DNA of 64,000 bases. Origin: Psychrobacter urativorans (GTDB lineage: Bacteria; Pseudomonadota; Gammaproteobacteria; Pseudomonadales; Moraxellaceae). This document shows, one piece after another, positions 9,526 through 18,634 of this stretch. Location: assembly GCF_904846675.1 (NCBI RefSeq), contig NZ_CAJHBT010000007.1, positions 1 through 64,000 of the forward strand, written 5' to 3'. Position 1 is the stretch's first letter. Each line of letters starts with the position of its first letter. The notes beneath the pieces were generated by a model. It worked only from the letters and a program-made list of their open reading frames with translations, did not search any database and was not told the origin of the DNA. The translations under genes and the position numbers were made by a program.

Positions 9526-10170
9526 TTTTAATTTTCTAATGTTCAATACGGCTCAAATGTTTATATTGTCACTGAAGCCTTCCCCAGTCTTTATTTTTCA
9601 AGTTTCCCTCTCATTTTTTGTCCGTTAAACTCACTTTATCATTAACTCTAATCCATTACTAAAACTTAACCTATTTTTAGGTTTTTTAAGTTTTACTTAC
9701 TGTTGTATGTTGATGTCGAACTGCTGATTTTACTATCAGCTATCTAATAGTTGGGATATAGTATCCGCTACTAAGAGTGTTCTTGGATGCAAGCGCCTGC
9801 TAGCATTAACCCTGTTTGCGCAACTTTATTATTCCTTAATGACCAATTGGTAATAAAGTGACAACAATAGGGTAGTACGCTGCGATTAAACTAGAGCACT
9901 AAGGGCTAACCGAGATTATGTCAGTGTCTATAGAAGGTTTTGTAAAAAGTTATGTAGGGGCTATTAAAGATTAGGTGAAGAAGCTTGTTTAAATATATAT
10001 AGACCGATAATCACCGTGTAATAATCTACGGGCAATGGTGGATAAATATAAAACCATGGTCTATAGTAATTATTATTTAACCCTGATGTCTATATTCAAG
10101 TATCCATGTCTAAGTATCTAGGTTTAAACATCTATATTTAGCACTAACACCTAACAGTGACGACCTCCCT
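9526..10170. other. Long gene-free gap between gspF and gspG
   Basis: These 645 bp contain no credible reading frame on either strand. A terminator-like hairpin follows gspF (9668-9687). The rest is AT-rich and presumably holds a separate gspG promoter, which I could not fix. Confidence 0.5.
9668..9687 (+). terminator. Probable terminator after gspF
   Basis: AACCTA/TAGGTT hairpin with a short T loop followed by a T-run, about 140 nt after the gspF stop. Confidence 0.55.
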
Positions 10171-10704
10171 ATGACTATGAATGCTAAGATTATGAACATT
10201 AAAGCCCGAGCAGATATGATGAGTCCGTACCCTATACAGCGTACAGCCCTGAAGCCATTAACTGATAGTCACCAAAGGCCAATATACGGGCGCAAACAGT
10301 CCGGCTTTACCTTGATTGAGATTATGGTAGTGATTGTTATTTTGGCTATTCTTGCTGGTTTGGTGGTACCCAAAGTGGTGGGACAAAGCGATAAAGCCCG
10401 AGTAAAAACGACGGAGACCGCGCTAGCAACAGTCTCTAACGCGCTAGATATGTATAAGATTGATAATTCGCGTTATCCGACCACGGCACAAGGGTTAGAC
10501 GCTCTAACCACGCCGCCTACTGATGCTAAAAATTATCCTGAAGGTGGCTATATTAAAGGGGGCTACCCAACGGATGGTTGGGAGAACGAGATGCAGTATG
10601 TTGCCCCTGGTAGCGAAGGTCAGCTTTATGATTTATTTTCGCTTGGGGCTGATGGTCAGCAAGGTGGCGAGGGTCAAGACGCTGATATCTATGCTCAGCT
10701 ATAG
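10171..10704 (+). CDS. gspG: Type II secretion major pseudopilin GspG
   Basis: GspG builds the pseudopilus that pushes substrates through the outer-membrane secretin. The prepilin peptidase site is G45/F46 in QSGFTLIEIMVV, with the conserved Glu five residues in. Family marks follow: YKIDNSRYPTTAQGLDAL, the GGYIKGGYPTDGWEN loop, and the C-terminal calcium-binding SLGADGQQGGEGQDADI. The 45-residue leader is unusually long for GspG and no clear ribosome site precedes 10171, so translation may begin at an internal Met such as residue 15 or 16. Only gspF is nearby; other T2SS genes must lie elsewhere. Confidence 0.9.
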   Translation: MTMNAKIMNIKARADMMSPYPIQRTALKPLTDSHQRPIYGRKQSGFTLIEIMVVIVILAILAGLVVPKVVGQSDKARVKTTETALATVSNALDMYKIDNSRYPTTAQGLDALTTPPTDAKNYPEGGYIKGGYPTDGWENEMQYVAPGSEGQLYDLFSLGADGQQGGEGQDADIYAQL

Positions 10705-10830
10705 TGCTATGTTTAATGACTAATAGTAATAGGGCTATCAAACAGGTTACCGGTAGCTGGATGCATAAAGGATGAGTGTTCAAATATTTATTTCCACCTC
10801 CATTAATCAAGCTGCCATCAACTAGTTTAT

Positions 10831-10870
10831 AAATATCAACCAATAAGGCCTTATTGGTTGATATTTTTTA
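10831..10870 (+). terminator. Terminator after gspG
   Basis: AAATATCAACCAATAAGG is followed directly by its exact complement, ending in a T-run (10864-10869). The surrounding gap 10705-11097 otherwise holds only AT-rich leader DNA for the next gene. Confidence 0.75.
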
Positions 10871-11097
10871 TGAACGCTCAGTACCCTTTATGAACGCTTG
10901 GTATAAAAAACCTATTGAATGCTAAGTAATAAACATCATAAAAAAGCTCTGATATAAAGTCATAATACAAAAATAAATTTAAATAGAAAGAAAGCTGTAA
11001 CACTGTTGTTAGGTAAGTTTGCCGTATTAATAAACCCATTAGCAGCTGAGTCTGTGTAAACGTTAATAATAAGTTAATAACAACAAGGTAGCCATTT

Positions 11098-11676
11098 ATG
11101 TCCATTAAGACACCATTAACTCTATCAGCATCAAATAAATTGACAAGCAAATCGACCTCTAAAAAGTCTCATATCTTTGCACTTGCCTTAGCCAGTATCT
11201 CGTTATTTACAGGACTGATGGCAACCTCAATGACAGGGCAAGCCGCTGGTTTGAATGACTTGTTTGGTAATAGCCAAAGCAGCGCATCGAAGTTTTTATC
11301 AGTCGATCAAGCCTTTCAAGTGAGTAGCAGTAGTAAAGCTACGTCTACAGGTACCCGCTTTTCGATCAATTTCGATATAACTCCAGGTCATTATGTTTAC
11401 AAAGACCAGCTTACTTTAAGTTTTCCTAAAGGTGTGAGAGCTACGCCTTTTACTTTTAGTCAGTCTCCGGTTTCAATTAATGATCCAACTTTTGGTAAAG
11501 TGCCCGTATTTACTCAAAGAAATGTGGTAGCAACCACAACTTTGACATCTACGAATGGCAAGCCTATAAAAAATGCAGCAGTCGTTATTGGCTGGCAAGG
11601 TTGTGCTAAAGCAGGACTCTGTTACCCGCCCGAAAAAATTAAAACCACGGTTAACGTTGCGGCAACCCGTAAATAG
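11098..11676 (+). CDS. Free-standing periplasmic DsbD alpha-domain paralogue
   Basis: This 192-aa protein has a signal peptide (hydrophobic core about residues 25-43, ending GQAAG) and one domain equal to the N-terminal alpha domain of DsbD, the part that hands electrons to periplasmic clients. The redox pair C169/C175 in GWQGCAKAGLCYPPE is intact and matches E. coli DsbD C103/C109 spacing. It is closely similar to residues 1-190 of the adjacent DsbD, including the MSIKTP start, so it is a tandem duplicate lacking the membrane and thioredoxin parts. It would have to be reduced by the neighbouring DsbD (inferred). AAGGTAG upstream is the ribosome site. Confidence 0.85.
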   Translation: MSIKTPLTLSASNKLTSKSTSKKSHIFALALASISLFTGLMATSMTGQAAGLNDLFGNSQSSASKFLSVDQAFQVSSSSKATSTGTRFSINFDITPGHYVYKDQLTLSFPKGVRATPFTFSQSPVSINDPTFGKVPVFTQRNVVATTTLTSTNGKPIKNAAVVIGWQGCAKAGLCYPPEKIKTTVNVAATRK

Positions 11677-11807
11677 TTATTGAGTAGGCCGTAATAAAAA
11701 GTACAAAAAGTATAAGCATCATAAAGGTACAGATATAACGCCGACCCTAGATGAGCCTGTTGCATTAGCAAGTCTGTTTAAATGTTAGTAATAAAAGGTA
11801 GCCCTTC

Positions 11808-14039
11808 ATGTCTATAAAGACGCCGACAAAAAAATCATCGTTAACCACAAAAACCAACTCCAAAAAGTCCTATCTCTTGGCGCTGGCAGTAGCCAGCACC
11901 TCGCTGGTTACAGGACTGACTGCCACGACAATGACGACTCAAGCGGCCGGTTTGGGTGATTTATTTAGCAGTGATCAAAGCGGCGCGCAAAAGAAGTTTT
12001 TACCCGTAGATCAAGCCTTTCAGGTCGGCAGTACGACAAAAGCTGTCGCCAATGGCACGCGTTTATCGATTAACTTTGATATCACGCCTGAACATTATGT
12101 CTATAAAGACCGCATCAAATTAGATTTGCCTGCTGGGGTGAGCGCCGCGCCGTTTACGTTTAGTCAGTCGCCAGTCTCAATTGATGATCCAACCTTTGGA
12201 CGTGTACCGGTATTCGATCAAGCAAATATGGTAGCGACCACGACTCTGAGCACTAGTAGTGGCAAAAGTGTCAGCAATGGTGCCGTGGTTATTGGCTGGC
12301 AGGGCTGTGCAAAGGCTGGCCTCTGTTATCCACCTGAAAAGATTAAAACTACGGTTAATATTGCAGCTACTCCGCAAAAAGCAGCGACAGCGCCTGTTAA
12401 TGCTGCTAGTAATACCAATGCCAGTAGCAATTCAAAAACAGATGCTGCAAAAGCAACAGCCACTGCTAACTCTGAACAAAAAAACACCAATACTGCTGAC
12501 AATGCCGTAAACACAATAACTGGTGCTGATACGACTACCGATGCTGAGCAACCGCTGCAACAGGGCAGTGATTCTGACGGTACTTTAGTAGGTGACGGCT
12601 CTTTAGATAGCAAGGATTCAGAAAGCACTGATTCAGAAAGTACCGATATAAGTGCTACCAATACGATTTCTGGTGCAGACAGCAGTGTGATAAGTACTAA
12701 TGCTGCTAATGTTACTAATGGTGATGTTGCTGCTAACAATCTGGAGGAGAGCGATCCGTTTGGCTTAGCCAAGCATCCTTGGCTGGCATTGGTTTTATTA
12801 TTCTTAGCAGGTTTGGGACTGGCATTTACCCCTTGTGTGCTCCCGATGCTGCCTATCGTTGCCAATATTGTCGCCCATCAACAAAATCCAACGGTCAAAA
12901 AAGGCGTCATTTTAACCACCAGTTACGCGATAGGGGTATCTATTGCTTACGGTATTCTGGGGGCAGTGATTGCGGTATTCGGTGAGTCATTAGGTATTAT
13001 CGGCTGGCTACAAAACCCAATTATCTTGATTAGCTTTGCTATAATTTTTGTATTATTAGCGCTTTATATGCTCGGTGTATTTTCCATCCGCTTACCGCGT
13101 TTTATTACCAGTAAGATGCAAGGCTTAAGCCAAGCCGGTGATAGTAAAATGGGTAGCGCAGGTGGCAGCTTGGCAGCTGGGTTCTTATCCGCGTTAGTTG
13201 TGTCACCTTGCGTCTCTGCACCATTATTTGGAGCACTGCTTGCAGTCTCGACCATCGGTAGTCCGCTATTGGGTTTTGCGGCATTATTTATGCTGGGCTT
13301 TGGTTTATCAGCGCCACTTATTTTAATCGGTGCCACCCAAGGTAGTATCATGCCCAAAGCTGGCGAGTGGATGAACTGGGTCAAGCAAGGCTTTGCGTTA
13401 TTGCTGTTTGCTGTGGCCTTATTATTGATTGAGCGTGTCTTTATATCGCCGGTCATGTTATTGGTATGGGCGCTATGGTTTATGGTTGTGGCGACGTGGG
13501 CATGGAGCTGGTTGGGCAAAGGCCGGATGCTAACTCAAGCACTTGGTCTAGTGGCTGGTATTTGGGCCGCTACCCTAATTATTGGTGCAGCATTGGGCAA
13601 TGATGACAGTCTGCATCCGTTAGCATCATTAAGTGCCGCCCCAATGTCTATTCAGTCTATAGGTGGACAATCTATGGGCGGTCAGGCTACGAATGTCAAT
13701 AATGTATCTGATGAGAAGATCACTACGCTAGCAGAGCTGGATGCTATTACCGCTGCAAATCCTAAAGTGCTGGTTGATTTAACAGCCGATTGGTGTGTTG
13801 AGTGCCGTATTATGGACAAGAACTTATTCCATAATCGTCCTGCACAAATGCAAGGCTGGCAGTTGGTGCGTTTAGATATTACAGACACTACTGCCGATTC
13901 TAAAGCCATCTTAGCCCGTTATAAGTTATTCGGGCCACCAACGTTGCTCTATTATCAAGACGGTCAACTGGTCAATAAACAAGTCGGTGAAATCGGCCGT
14001 GAAGAGTTTGAACAGACATTGACGGCGCTGAATAAATAA
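11808..14039 (+). CDS. dsbD: Thiol:disulfide interchange protein DsbD
   Basis: DsbD moves reducing power from cytoplasmic thioredoxin across the inner membrane to periplasmic isomerases and cytochrome maturation. All three parts are present: signal peptide plus alpha domain with C167/C173; an eight-helix membrane domain starting near residue 325 with C343 (AFTPCVLPMLP) and C468 (VVSPCVSAPLFG); and a C-terminal thioredoxin-like domain with C663-V-E-C666. Between alpha and membrane domains lies a Ser/Thr/Asn/Asp-rich linker of roughly 130 residues (about 190-320), much longer than in E. coli. It follows its alpha-domain paralogue by 131 bp. Partners in this window may include the DsbC-like lipoprotein at 43.3-44.1 kb and cytochromes c4/c5. 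Confidence 0.95.
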   Translation: MSIKTPTKKSSLTTKTNSKKSYLLALAVASTSLVTGLTATTMTTQAAGLGDLFSSDQSGAQKKFLPVDQAFQVGSTTKAVANGTRLSINFDITPEHYVYKDRIKLDLPAGVSAAPFTFSQSPVSIDDPTFGRVPVFDQANMVATTTLSTSSGKSVSNGAVVIGWQGCAKAGLCYPPEKIKTTVNIAATPQKAATAPVNAASNTNASSNSKTDAAKATATANSEQKNTNTADNAVNTITGADTTTDAEQPLQQGSDSDGTLVGDGSLDSKDSESTDSESTDISATNTISGADSSVISTNAANVTNGDVAANNLEESDPFGLAKHPWLALVLLFLAGLGLAFTPCVLPMLPIVANIVAHQQNPTVKKGVILTTSYAIGVSIAYGILGAVIAVFGESLGIIGWLQNPIILISFAIIFVLLALYMLGVFSIRLPRFITSKMQGLSQAGDSKMGSAGGSLAAGFLSALVVSPCVSAPLFGALLAVSTIGSPLLGFAALFMLGFGLSAPLILIGATQGSIMPKAGEWMNWVKQGFALLLFAVALLLIERVFISPVMLLVWALWFMVVATWAWSWLGKGRMLTQALGLVAGIWAATLIIGAALGNDDSLHPLASLSAAPMSIQSIGGQSMGGQATNVNNVSDEKITTLAELDAITAANPKVLVDLTADWCVECRIMDKNLFHNRPAQMQGWQLVRLDITDTTADSKAILARYKLFGPPTLLYYQDGQLVNKQVGEIGREEFEQTLTALNK

Positions 14040-14077
14040 CGCAAAATTAAAACGCCTTAATAACTTTAAGTCTTATC

Positions 14078-14123
14078 AACGAGTCAGCGCTGTTATATAA
14101 CAGTTGCTGGCTCGTTTATTTTT
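14078..14123 (+). terminator. Terminator after dsbD
   Basis: Long imperfect stem from AACGAGTCAGC to GCTGGCTCGTT around a TATATAA loop, followed by TATTTTTA. The next gene begins within 50 nt. Confidence 0.6.
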
Positions 14124-14169
14124 ACCCAACCCTCTCTATAACGCCTTAAAGAAGATTACCCTTATTATT

Positions 14170-14730
14170 ATGAATATTTTTGAAAGCTCAAACGCGTTTG
14201 TAAAGCAGGCTCGATACTTAACAACAAGCTTACTTGCCGCTATAGTTTTGCTAAGTGGTTGCCAACCAAACGGGTCGTTATCTGCGGCTGACGATGCATT
14301 TTCTGATATTGCACCCACCTATATTGAAGGCGTGGCTGATGCGCCAGCCGATCAAACAATAGCAACGAGCGTTACTGCTCATAGCTGTCAAAATGACTTG
14401 GTAGTAAAGGCTTTTAAATCAAAGCAATCAGACAGGCAGGTTAAGGGTTGCGGTACTATTATTAAAGCCTTGCCCGATGATAATAAAGGCAGCCGCCACC
14501 AAAAAATACTCATTGAGCTCGATGGAGTCAGCCCCAAGCAGACCTTATTATTGGTGCATAATATTGATTTAGCCCCACGGGTTGCTGACGTGTCGCGGGG
14601 TACAGCGTTGAGCTTTTATGGTGAGTACGTTTATAATAATAAAGGTGGACTAGTACACTGGACGCACCATGATCCAGCCGCCCGTCATCAAGGTGGCTGG
14701 ATTGAAAGTGGCGGTGTGCGTTACGATTGA
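14170..14730 (+). CDS. DUF3465 lipoprotein
   Basis: A lipoprotein signal ends at C31 (lipobox LLSGC). The C-terminal 120 residues fit the DUF3465 family: KGCGTIIKALPDDNKGSRHQK, LLLVHNIDLAPRVADVSRG, SFYGEYVYNNKGG and VHWTHHDPAARHQGGWIE. The histidine-rich HWTHHDP motif suggests a small OB-like fold or metal site, but the function is unknown. The frame is open back to 14104, but the ATG at 14170 places the signal peptide properly. It stands alone between terminators. Confidence 0.8.
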   Translation: MNIFESSNAFVKQARYLTTSLLAAIVLLSGCQPNGSLSAADDAFSDIAPTYIEGVADAPADQTIATSVTAHSCQNDLVVKAFKSKQSDRQVKGCGTIIKALPDDNKGSRHQKILIELDGVSPKQTLLLVHNIDLAPRVADVSRGTALSFYGEYVYNNKGGLVHWTHHDPAARHQGGWIESGGVRYD

Positions 14731-14940
14731 ATGCTCAATCATTACTAGTAACGGACGTGTATTTTCATTACAATAAAGTAACATTTATAGAGCAGCGATA
14801 CTAATTGGCTATTGCTGCTTTTAATACCTGTATGTCTGTTAATTTTTATATTAACGTTTAAGTCAACGGTTACATCAATTATTGCCTCAGTTACCCAAGA
14901 TACTCTGCTGGCTGCAATGCCGGTAAGATAAAGGACATCT

Positions 14941-16353
14941 ATGTTTGCTCATATTCTCTCATTGCGTCAAAGCGTTCCCTACCAAGGTGTTCCTACTTCC
15001 CTAAGCCTTGCTATTGGACTAGTGCTAATTGGTGGTAGTGTGCAAGTACAAGCCGCCAATAATAACCCAGTATATAATGAGCTACCAGTAGAAAATATTA
15101 GCGTAGGCGCTACTGATAACTCGCCAAAAGTGGTTTATAAGCGTTTACAACCCGCCAAAGTAACGGTTGATGATAGTAAACTGACCGATACAGATTTTGT
15201 GACAATGAAGGCGAAGCTGTTTGTTGAATGTACCCAAGTACAAAGTAGTGCCGCGCGTTTGGCCTGCTTTGATCAAGTGGCCCAGCAAGGTACGATACCA
15301 AGCTATACCATGACAAAACAACCGTTAGATATAGCAAAGACCTTCAAAACTACGGTAACAGGCAAGCCACAAGTCATACTTGCAGAAGAAGATGCCGATA
15401 CTGCTGGACTACTTACTAATCAGTCAGCGTCTAACCAGTCGGTATCTAACGATAGCCTAGACACGATTGGACTGACTGAGAGAGAAGCACAAGTGTTAGA
15501 AGATGTCGGTGTCACGCAAACGGATATCGAAAAATATACACCGCTAAGTCTAACCTATGATTTGGACAAAAACAGTGAGCGCGGTACGTGGACAGTAAGA
15601 CCCCATAACCCTAACTATATACTCCCTTTATTTTATACGGTTGACCCTAACTTGAGTCCAGAGACACCGTCGCAAGAAAAAGAGTCTTTTACTTCTAATG
15701 AAATACGTAATACGGAGCTAAAATTCCAGTTATCTTTCAAGACCAAAGTTGCTGAGGATTTATTTGGTACTAGCGCCGATATGTGGTTTGGTTATACTCA
15801 GCAGTCGCATTGGCAGTCTTATAATGAGGACAATTCACGGCCATTTCGGGCTACTGACTATCAGCCGGAGGTTTTCATAACGCAGCCCGTCACGGCCAAC
15901 CTACCGTTTGGTGGACGCCTGCGAATGCTAGGGGCAGGGGCAATACACCATTCAAATGGTAAGTCAGATCCTGTATCGCGCTCATGGAATCGTGCTTATC
16001 TGATGGGCGGTGCTGAATGGGGCAAGTTCTCGATTGTACCGCGTATATGGACGCGAATAAAAAATGAAAATGAGGATCAGGATGACAATCCAGATATTGA
16101 AGACTTTATGGGTCATGGCGATGTAACTTTCCTTTATGATCTACCCAATCAGAAGAGCCTAAGTGGTACCTTGCGCTATAACACTAAGACCAATAGAGGC
16201 GCCGCGCAAATTGACTATGTCTATCCATTGACGAAAAATGTCAATGGCTATGTACAACTGTTCCAAGGTTATGGCGAGTCTATTATTGACTATAACTACG
16301 AGAATACAGCGATTGGTGTTGGGATAGTGCTCAATGATTGGAAAGGGTTTTAA
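14941..16353 (+). CDS. pldA: Outer-membrane phospholipase A1
   Basis: PldA (OMPLA) hydrolyses phospholipids that stray into the outer leaflet of the outer membrane, using Ca2+ and dimerising. The catalytic set is visible: H336 and S338 in IHHSNGKSDPVSRSWNR, with N350 twelve residues after the serine, the same spacing as H142/S144/N156 in E. coli. A beta-barrel with alternating hydrophobic strands runs from about residue 255 to the C-terminal Phe (DWKGF), a barrel-insertion signal. The 470-aa length exceeds the E. coli enzyme because of a long N-terminal periplasmic region (residues 36-250) with a Cys pair (CTQVQSSAARLACFDQ). Confidence 0.9.
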   Translation: MFAHILSLRQSVPYQGVPTSLSLAIGLVLIGGSVQVQAANNNPVYNELPVENISVGATDNSPKVVYKRLQPAKVTVDDSKLTDTDFVTMKAKLFVECTQVQSSAARLACFDQVAQQGTIPSYTMTKQPLDIAKTFKTTVTGKPQVILAEEDADTAGLLTNQSASNQSVSNDSLDTIGLTEREAQVLEDVGVTQTDIEKYTPLSLTYDLDKNSERGTWTVRPHNPNYILPLFYTVDPNLSPETPSQEKESFTSNEIRNTELKFQLSFKTKVAEDLFGTSADMWFGYTQQSHWQSYNEDNSRPFRATDYQPEVFITQPVTANLPFGGRLRMLGAGAIHHSNGKSDPVSRSWNRAYLMGGAEWGKFSIVPRIWTRIKNENEDQDDNPDIEDFMGHGDVTFLYDLPNQKSLSGTLRYNTKTNRGAAQIDYVYPLTKNVNGYVQLFQGYGESIIDYNYENTAIGVGIVLNDWKGF

Positions 16354-16421
16354 GCTGAGGCATCTTTTATGGTAGTCGCTCATGACAGCTGTTTATGGTG
16401 GTTATTTATGGTACGTAGCAC

Positions 16422-17243
16422 ATGCAGCGTTTAGCCCCTTATCAAAGCGGCTTATGGTTGGCAGAGTATTTTAATAATTGCTGTCAGCTCTGCCGTATCT
16501 ACCGCAGTGAGCAGCAACGGTCGGCATCATCTACAAATCGGGTCGATCTGCCGGCTAAGGGTCTGCTGTCATCAGTAAGTAGACGTTTAAATAAGGGGCT
16601 GTTATGTTCGCGCTGTCATGATCTTATCATGTGGCTACCCACGCCTTTTATAGTTGATATAGCCGCAGGGTCATCGCTATCTATTCAAGCGGCGAGCTAT
16701 TATGACTATCCTATCCGGCAAGCCATTCGCGCCTTTAAGCACCATGAAGATATGACCAGGCTGCCACTACTGGTACATGCCGTGCGTCAATTACCCCGTC
16801 CTCAGAGCTGTCATGCCGCCAACAGCGTTATTGTTCCCATGCCTACCACCTCCAGTCGGTTAATGAGGCGTGGCTTCGATCCTGTGACCGTTCTATCCGC
16901 TTATTTATCGCAGCACTGGCAAATTCCACTATGGTATGGAATACAGCGTATTGACAATACGGTCAGTCAACAAGGTTTGAGTCGTGCTGAACGCCTTACT
17001 AATCTTGATAATGCCTTTACCCTTACCGAGCCACCGCCGGTCAAACGGTTATTATTATTCGATGATGTGGCTACTACTGGCGCCAGTCTGCAAGCGTTGG
17101 CACGTACGCTGCTCCCTCAATCCGTGATGGAAAGCGCTGTCACCAGCCAATCTCCCATCGGTCCCAACGCGCATACTTCCAGCGCTAATTCTTATCAGAT
17201 TACTGCCTACGCCCTTGCGCATGGCAGCTCTTATCATAAGTAG
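16422..17243 (+). CDS. comF: ComF-family phosphoribosyltransferase-like protein
   Basis: ComF proteins are needed for DNA uptake in competent bacteria. The N-terminal part has two CxxC pairs (CQLC near residue 23 and CSRC near 66) forming the expected zinc site. The C-terminal part is a type I PRTase fold with the PRPP loop LLLFDDVATTGASLQAL (about residues 207-223) and the ComF-typical RGFDPVTVLSAYLS and QQGLSRAERLTNL motifs. At 273 aa it is slightly long. It begins 68 nt after pldA and may share its transcript. Competence fits the pilus genes immediately downstream. Confidence 0.85.
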   Translation: MQRLAPYQSGLWLAEYFNNCCQLCRIYRSEQQRSASSTNRVDLPAKGLLSSVSRRLNKGLLCSRCHDLIMWLPTPFIVDIAAGSSLSIQAASYYDYPIRQAIRAFKHHEDMTRLPLLVHAVRQLPRPQSCHAANSVIVPMPTTSSRLMRRGFDPVTVLSAYLSQHWQIPLWYGIQRIDNTVSQQGLSRAERLTNLDNAFTLTEPPPVKRLLLFDDVATTGASLQALARTLLPQSVMESAVTSQSPIGPNAHTSSANSYQITAYALAHGSSYHK

Positions 17244-17624
17244 TACTCGTCTAAAATAACCATGACCCTATCTTAAATATCCTCACGTCATGATGGGGCT
17301 GACGTTCCGAGTTTAAGCACAATTTTTTGTATATTGAAAAATACTAGATCGTTTTGATGGTGAGCTCTTTAAGTCAGCAGCCTTTAAAGAAGACTTTTAA
17401 ATAATTTTAAACATATTTCTCAACTAGGTTCCTATATTTAATAGCTTGCACGCTGAAAATATACATAATTATATAAATATAATGGAATGAAAATTGCATG
17501 CTATTACTATTATATTAGTAATAAATTGTTTAGAGACAAATGTTTTATTTATGAATGGTAATAGTGATAAAGGCCTTTATTTCTCTCATGTAAAATTGGC
17601 AGTAGTCAGCAATAGGATAGTGAT
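17244..17624. other. AT-rich region upstream of the pilus operon
   Basis: No gene is visible in these 381 bp. The last 170 bp are very AT-rich, with an AT inverted repeat TATTACTA/TAGTAATA at 17502-17523, and probably hold the operon promoter. Confidence 0.45.
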
Positions 17625-18110
17625 GTGAACGCATCTATAAATAGTTCGTCATACCCGCAACTTGCGAGCAGCTCAGGATTTACCCTGATTGAGCTGATGG
17701 TGACTATCGCCGTTCTCGCGATCATCGTGAGTATCGCCGCCCCCAATATCAGCACTCAGCTTGCCAACCAGCGAGTAAAATCAACGACAGCTACCCTGAA
17801 TAATGCGCTAAAAGAAGCCAAAGTTGAAAGCGTGATTCGCCGGCAAGTAATGTCGTTGACCTATAAAAACAGTAGTATGACTCCGGGCACTATTAGTATC
17901 ACCGACCCAGAATCAAGCGTAGTTGCGACTTATCAGTATGATACTAAAAGCATAATAAGTGCGGCTAATAGCAAGATAGATTTTAAACCCAACAAAACTG
18001 CTGATGAGAAAATTTACACTATTTGCGATAGCAATAGCGTCGCCAGCCCTAGGCAAATCATGGTCAGTGCCGTAGCGAATATCACCAGTCAGCTTGGAGG
18101 GAAGTGCTAA
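17625..18110 (+). CDS. fimT: Minor type IV pilin FimT/FimU (GspH-like)
   Basis: First gene of the minor-pilin operon; these proteins prime pilus assembly and can bind DNA for uptake. The peptidase site is G18/F19 in [17 protein letters not shown], with Glu at position 5 of the mature form, and a GspH/FimT-type C-terminal domain follows (VKSTTATLNNALKEAKVESVIRR split across helices). Two cysteines near the end (C153 region and the terminal KC) may pair. Translation uses GTG with AGGAT about 9 nt upstream. The stop overlaps the pilV start (TAATG). Confidence 0.85.
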   Translation: MNASINSSSYPQLASSSGFTLIELMVTIAVLAIIVSIAAPNISTQLANQRVKSTTATLNNALKEAKVESVIRRQVMSLTYKNSSMTPGTISITDPESSVVATYQYDTKSIISAANSKIDFKPNKTADEKIYTICDSNSVASPRQIMVSAVANITSQLGGKC

Positions 18111-18634
18111 TGTATCGGTTCAAACAACGCGGTGTCGGACTGGTAGAAGTGCTGGTCGCGGTCTTACTATTATCGGTTGCCGTATTGGGTTTTAGCGCTT
18201 TACAGCTGCGGGCGATAAGCGCCACCGACGAGAGCTTAGTGCGTACGCAAGCACTGAGCGTCGTGCGCGGTCTGGCAGAAAACATGCGTGCCAATGCCGG
18301 CGAGCTCGATACTTACAAGGATGCTGTTAATGCTGCTGATTCAAGCACCACGGCTGTTGACAGCTGTCAATCGTTAAGTAACAGCTGCACTTCTGCACAA
18401 TTTGCGGTAAAAGAATCAAATAATGCAGTGGCTAAATTGAATGAGTATGACATTAAAATAAAAATGGACAAATGTCCTAGTAATGAGAGTATTCCAGAAT
18501 TTTCTAAAATTAAATGCGTCATTGCTGCTTGGGGTGACACACTGCCAGAAATGAGTGCAAGCACTGATGCTTGTGCCAATACTGATGGCATCTATAACAG
18601 TGGCAGCACTTGTGTCATCGTGGAGGCGTACTAA
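18110..18634 (+). CDS. pilV: Minor pilin PilV
   Basis: Class: type IV pilus minor pilin with cleavage at G8/V9 in QRGVGLVEVLVAVLLLSVA and a conserved Glu five residues in. The C-terminal domain is small and Cys-rich (about six Cys). The ATG at 18110 has GGAGG 9 nt before it and overlaps the fimT stop; a GTG at 18104 is the frame's other start and is less likely. The stop overlaps the pilW start, so fimT, pilV and pilW are translationally coupled. Confidence 0.87.
   Translation: MYRFKQRGVGLVEVLVAVLLLSVAVLGFSALQLRAISATDESLVRTQALSVVRGLAENMRANAGELDTYKDAVNAADSSTTAVDSCQSLSNSCTSAQFAVKESNNAVAKLNEYDIKIKMDKCPSNESIPEFSKIKCVIAAWGDTLPEMSASTDACANTDGIYNSGSTCVIVEAY

Noticed and set aside
10878..11150. 90-aa minus-strand frame upstream of the DsbD alpha paralogue
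   Set aside because: Lies in AT-rich leader DNA and overlaps the real gene start; Leu/Phe/Tyr-rich translation typical of AT-rich noise.
12326..12865. 179-aa minus-strand frame inside dsbD
   Set aside because: Arises opposite the Ser/Thr/Asp-rich linker of DsbD; no start signals.
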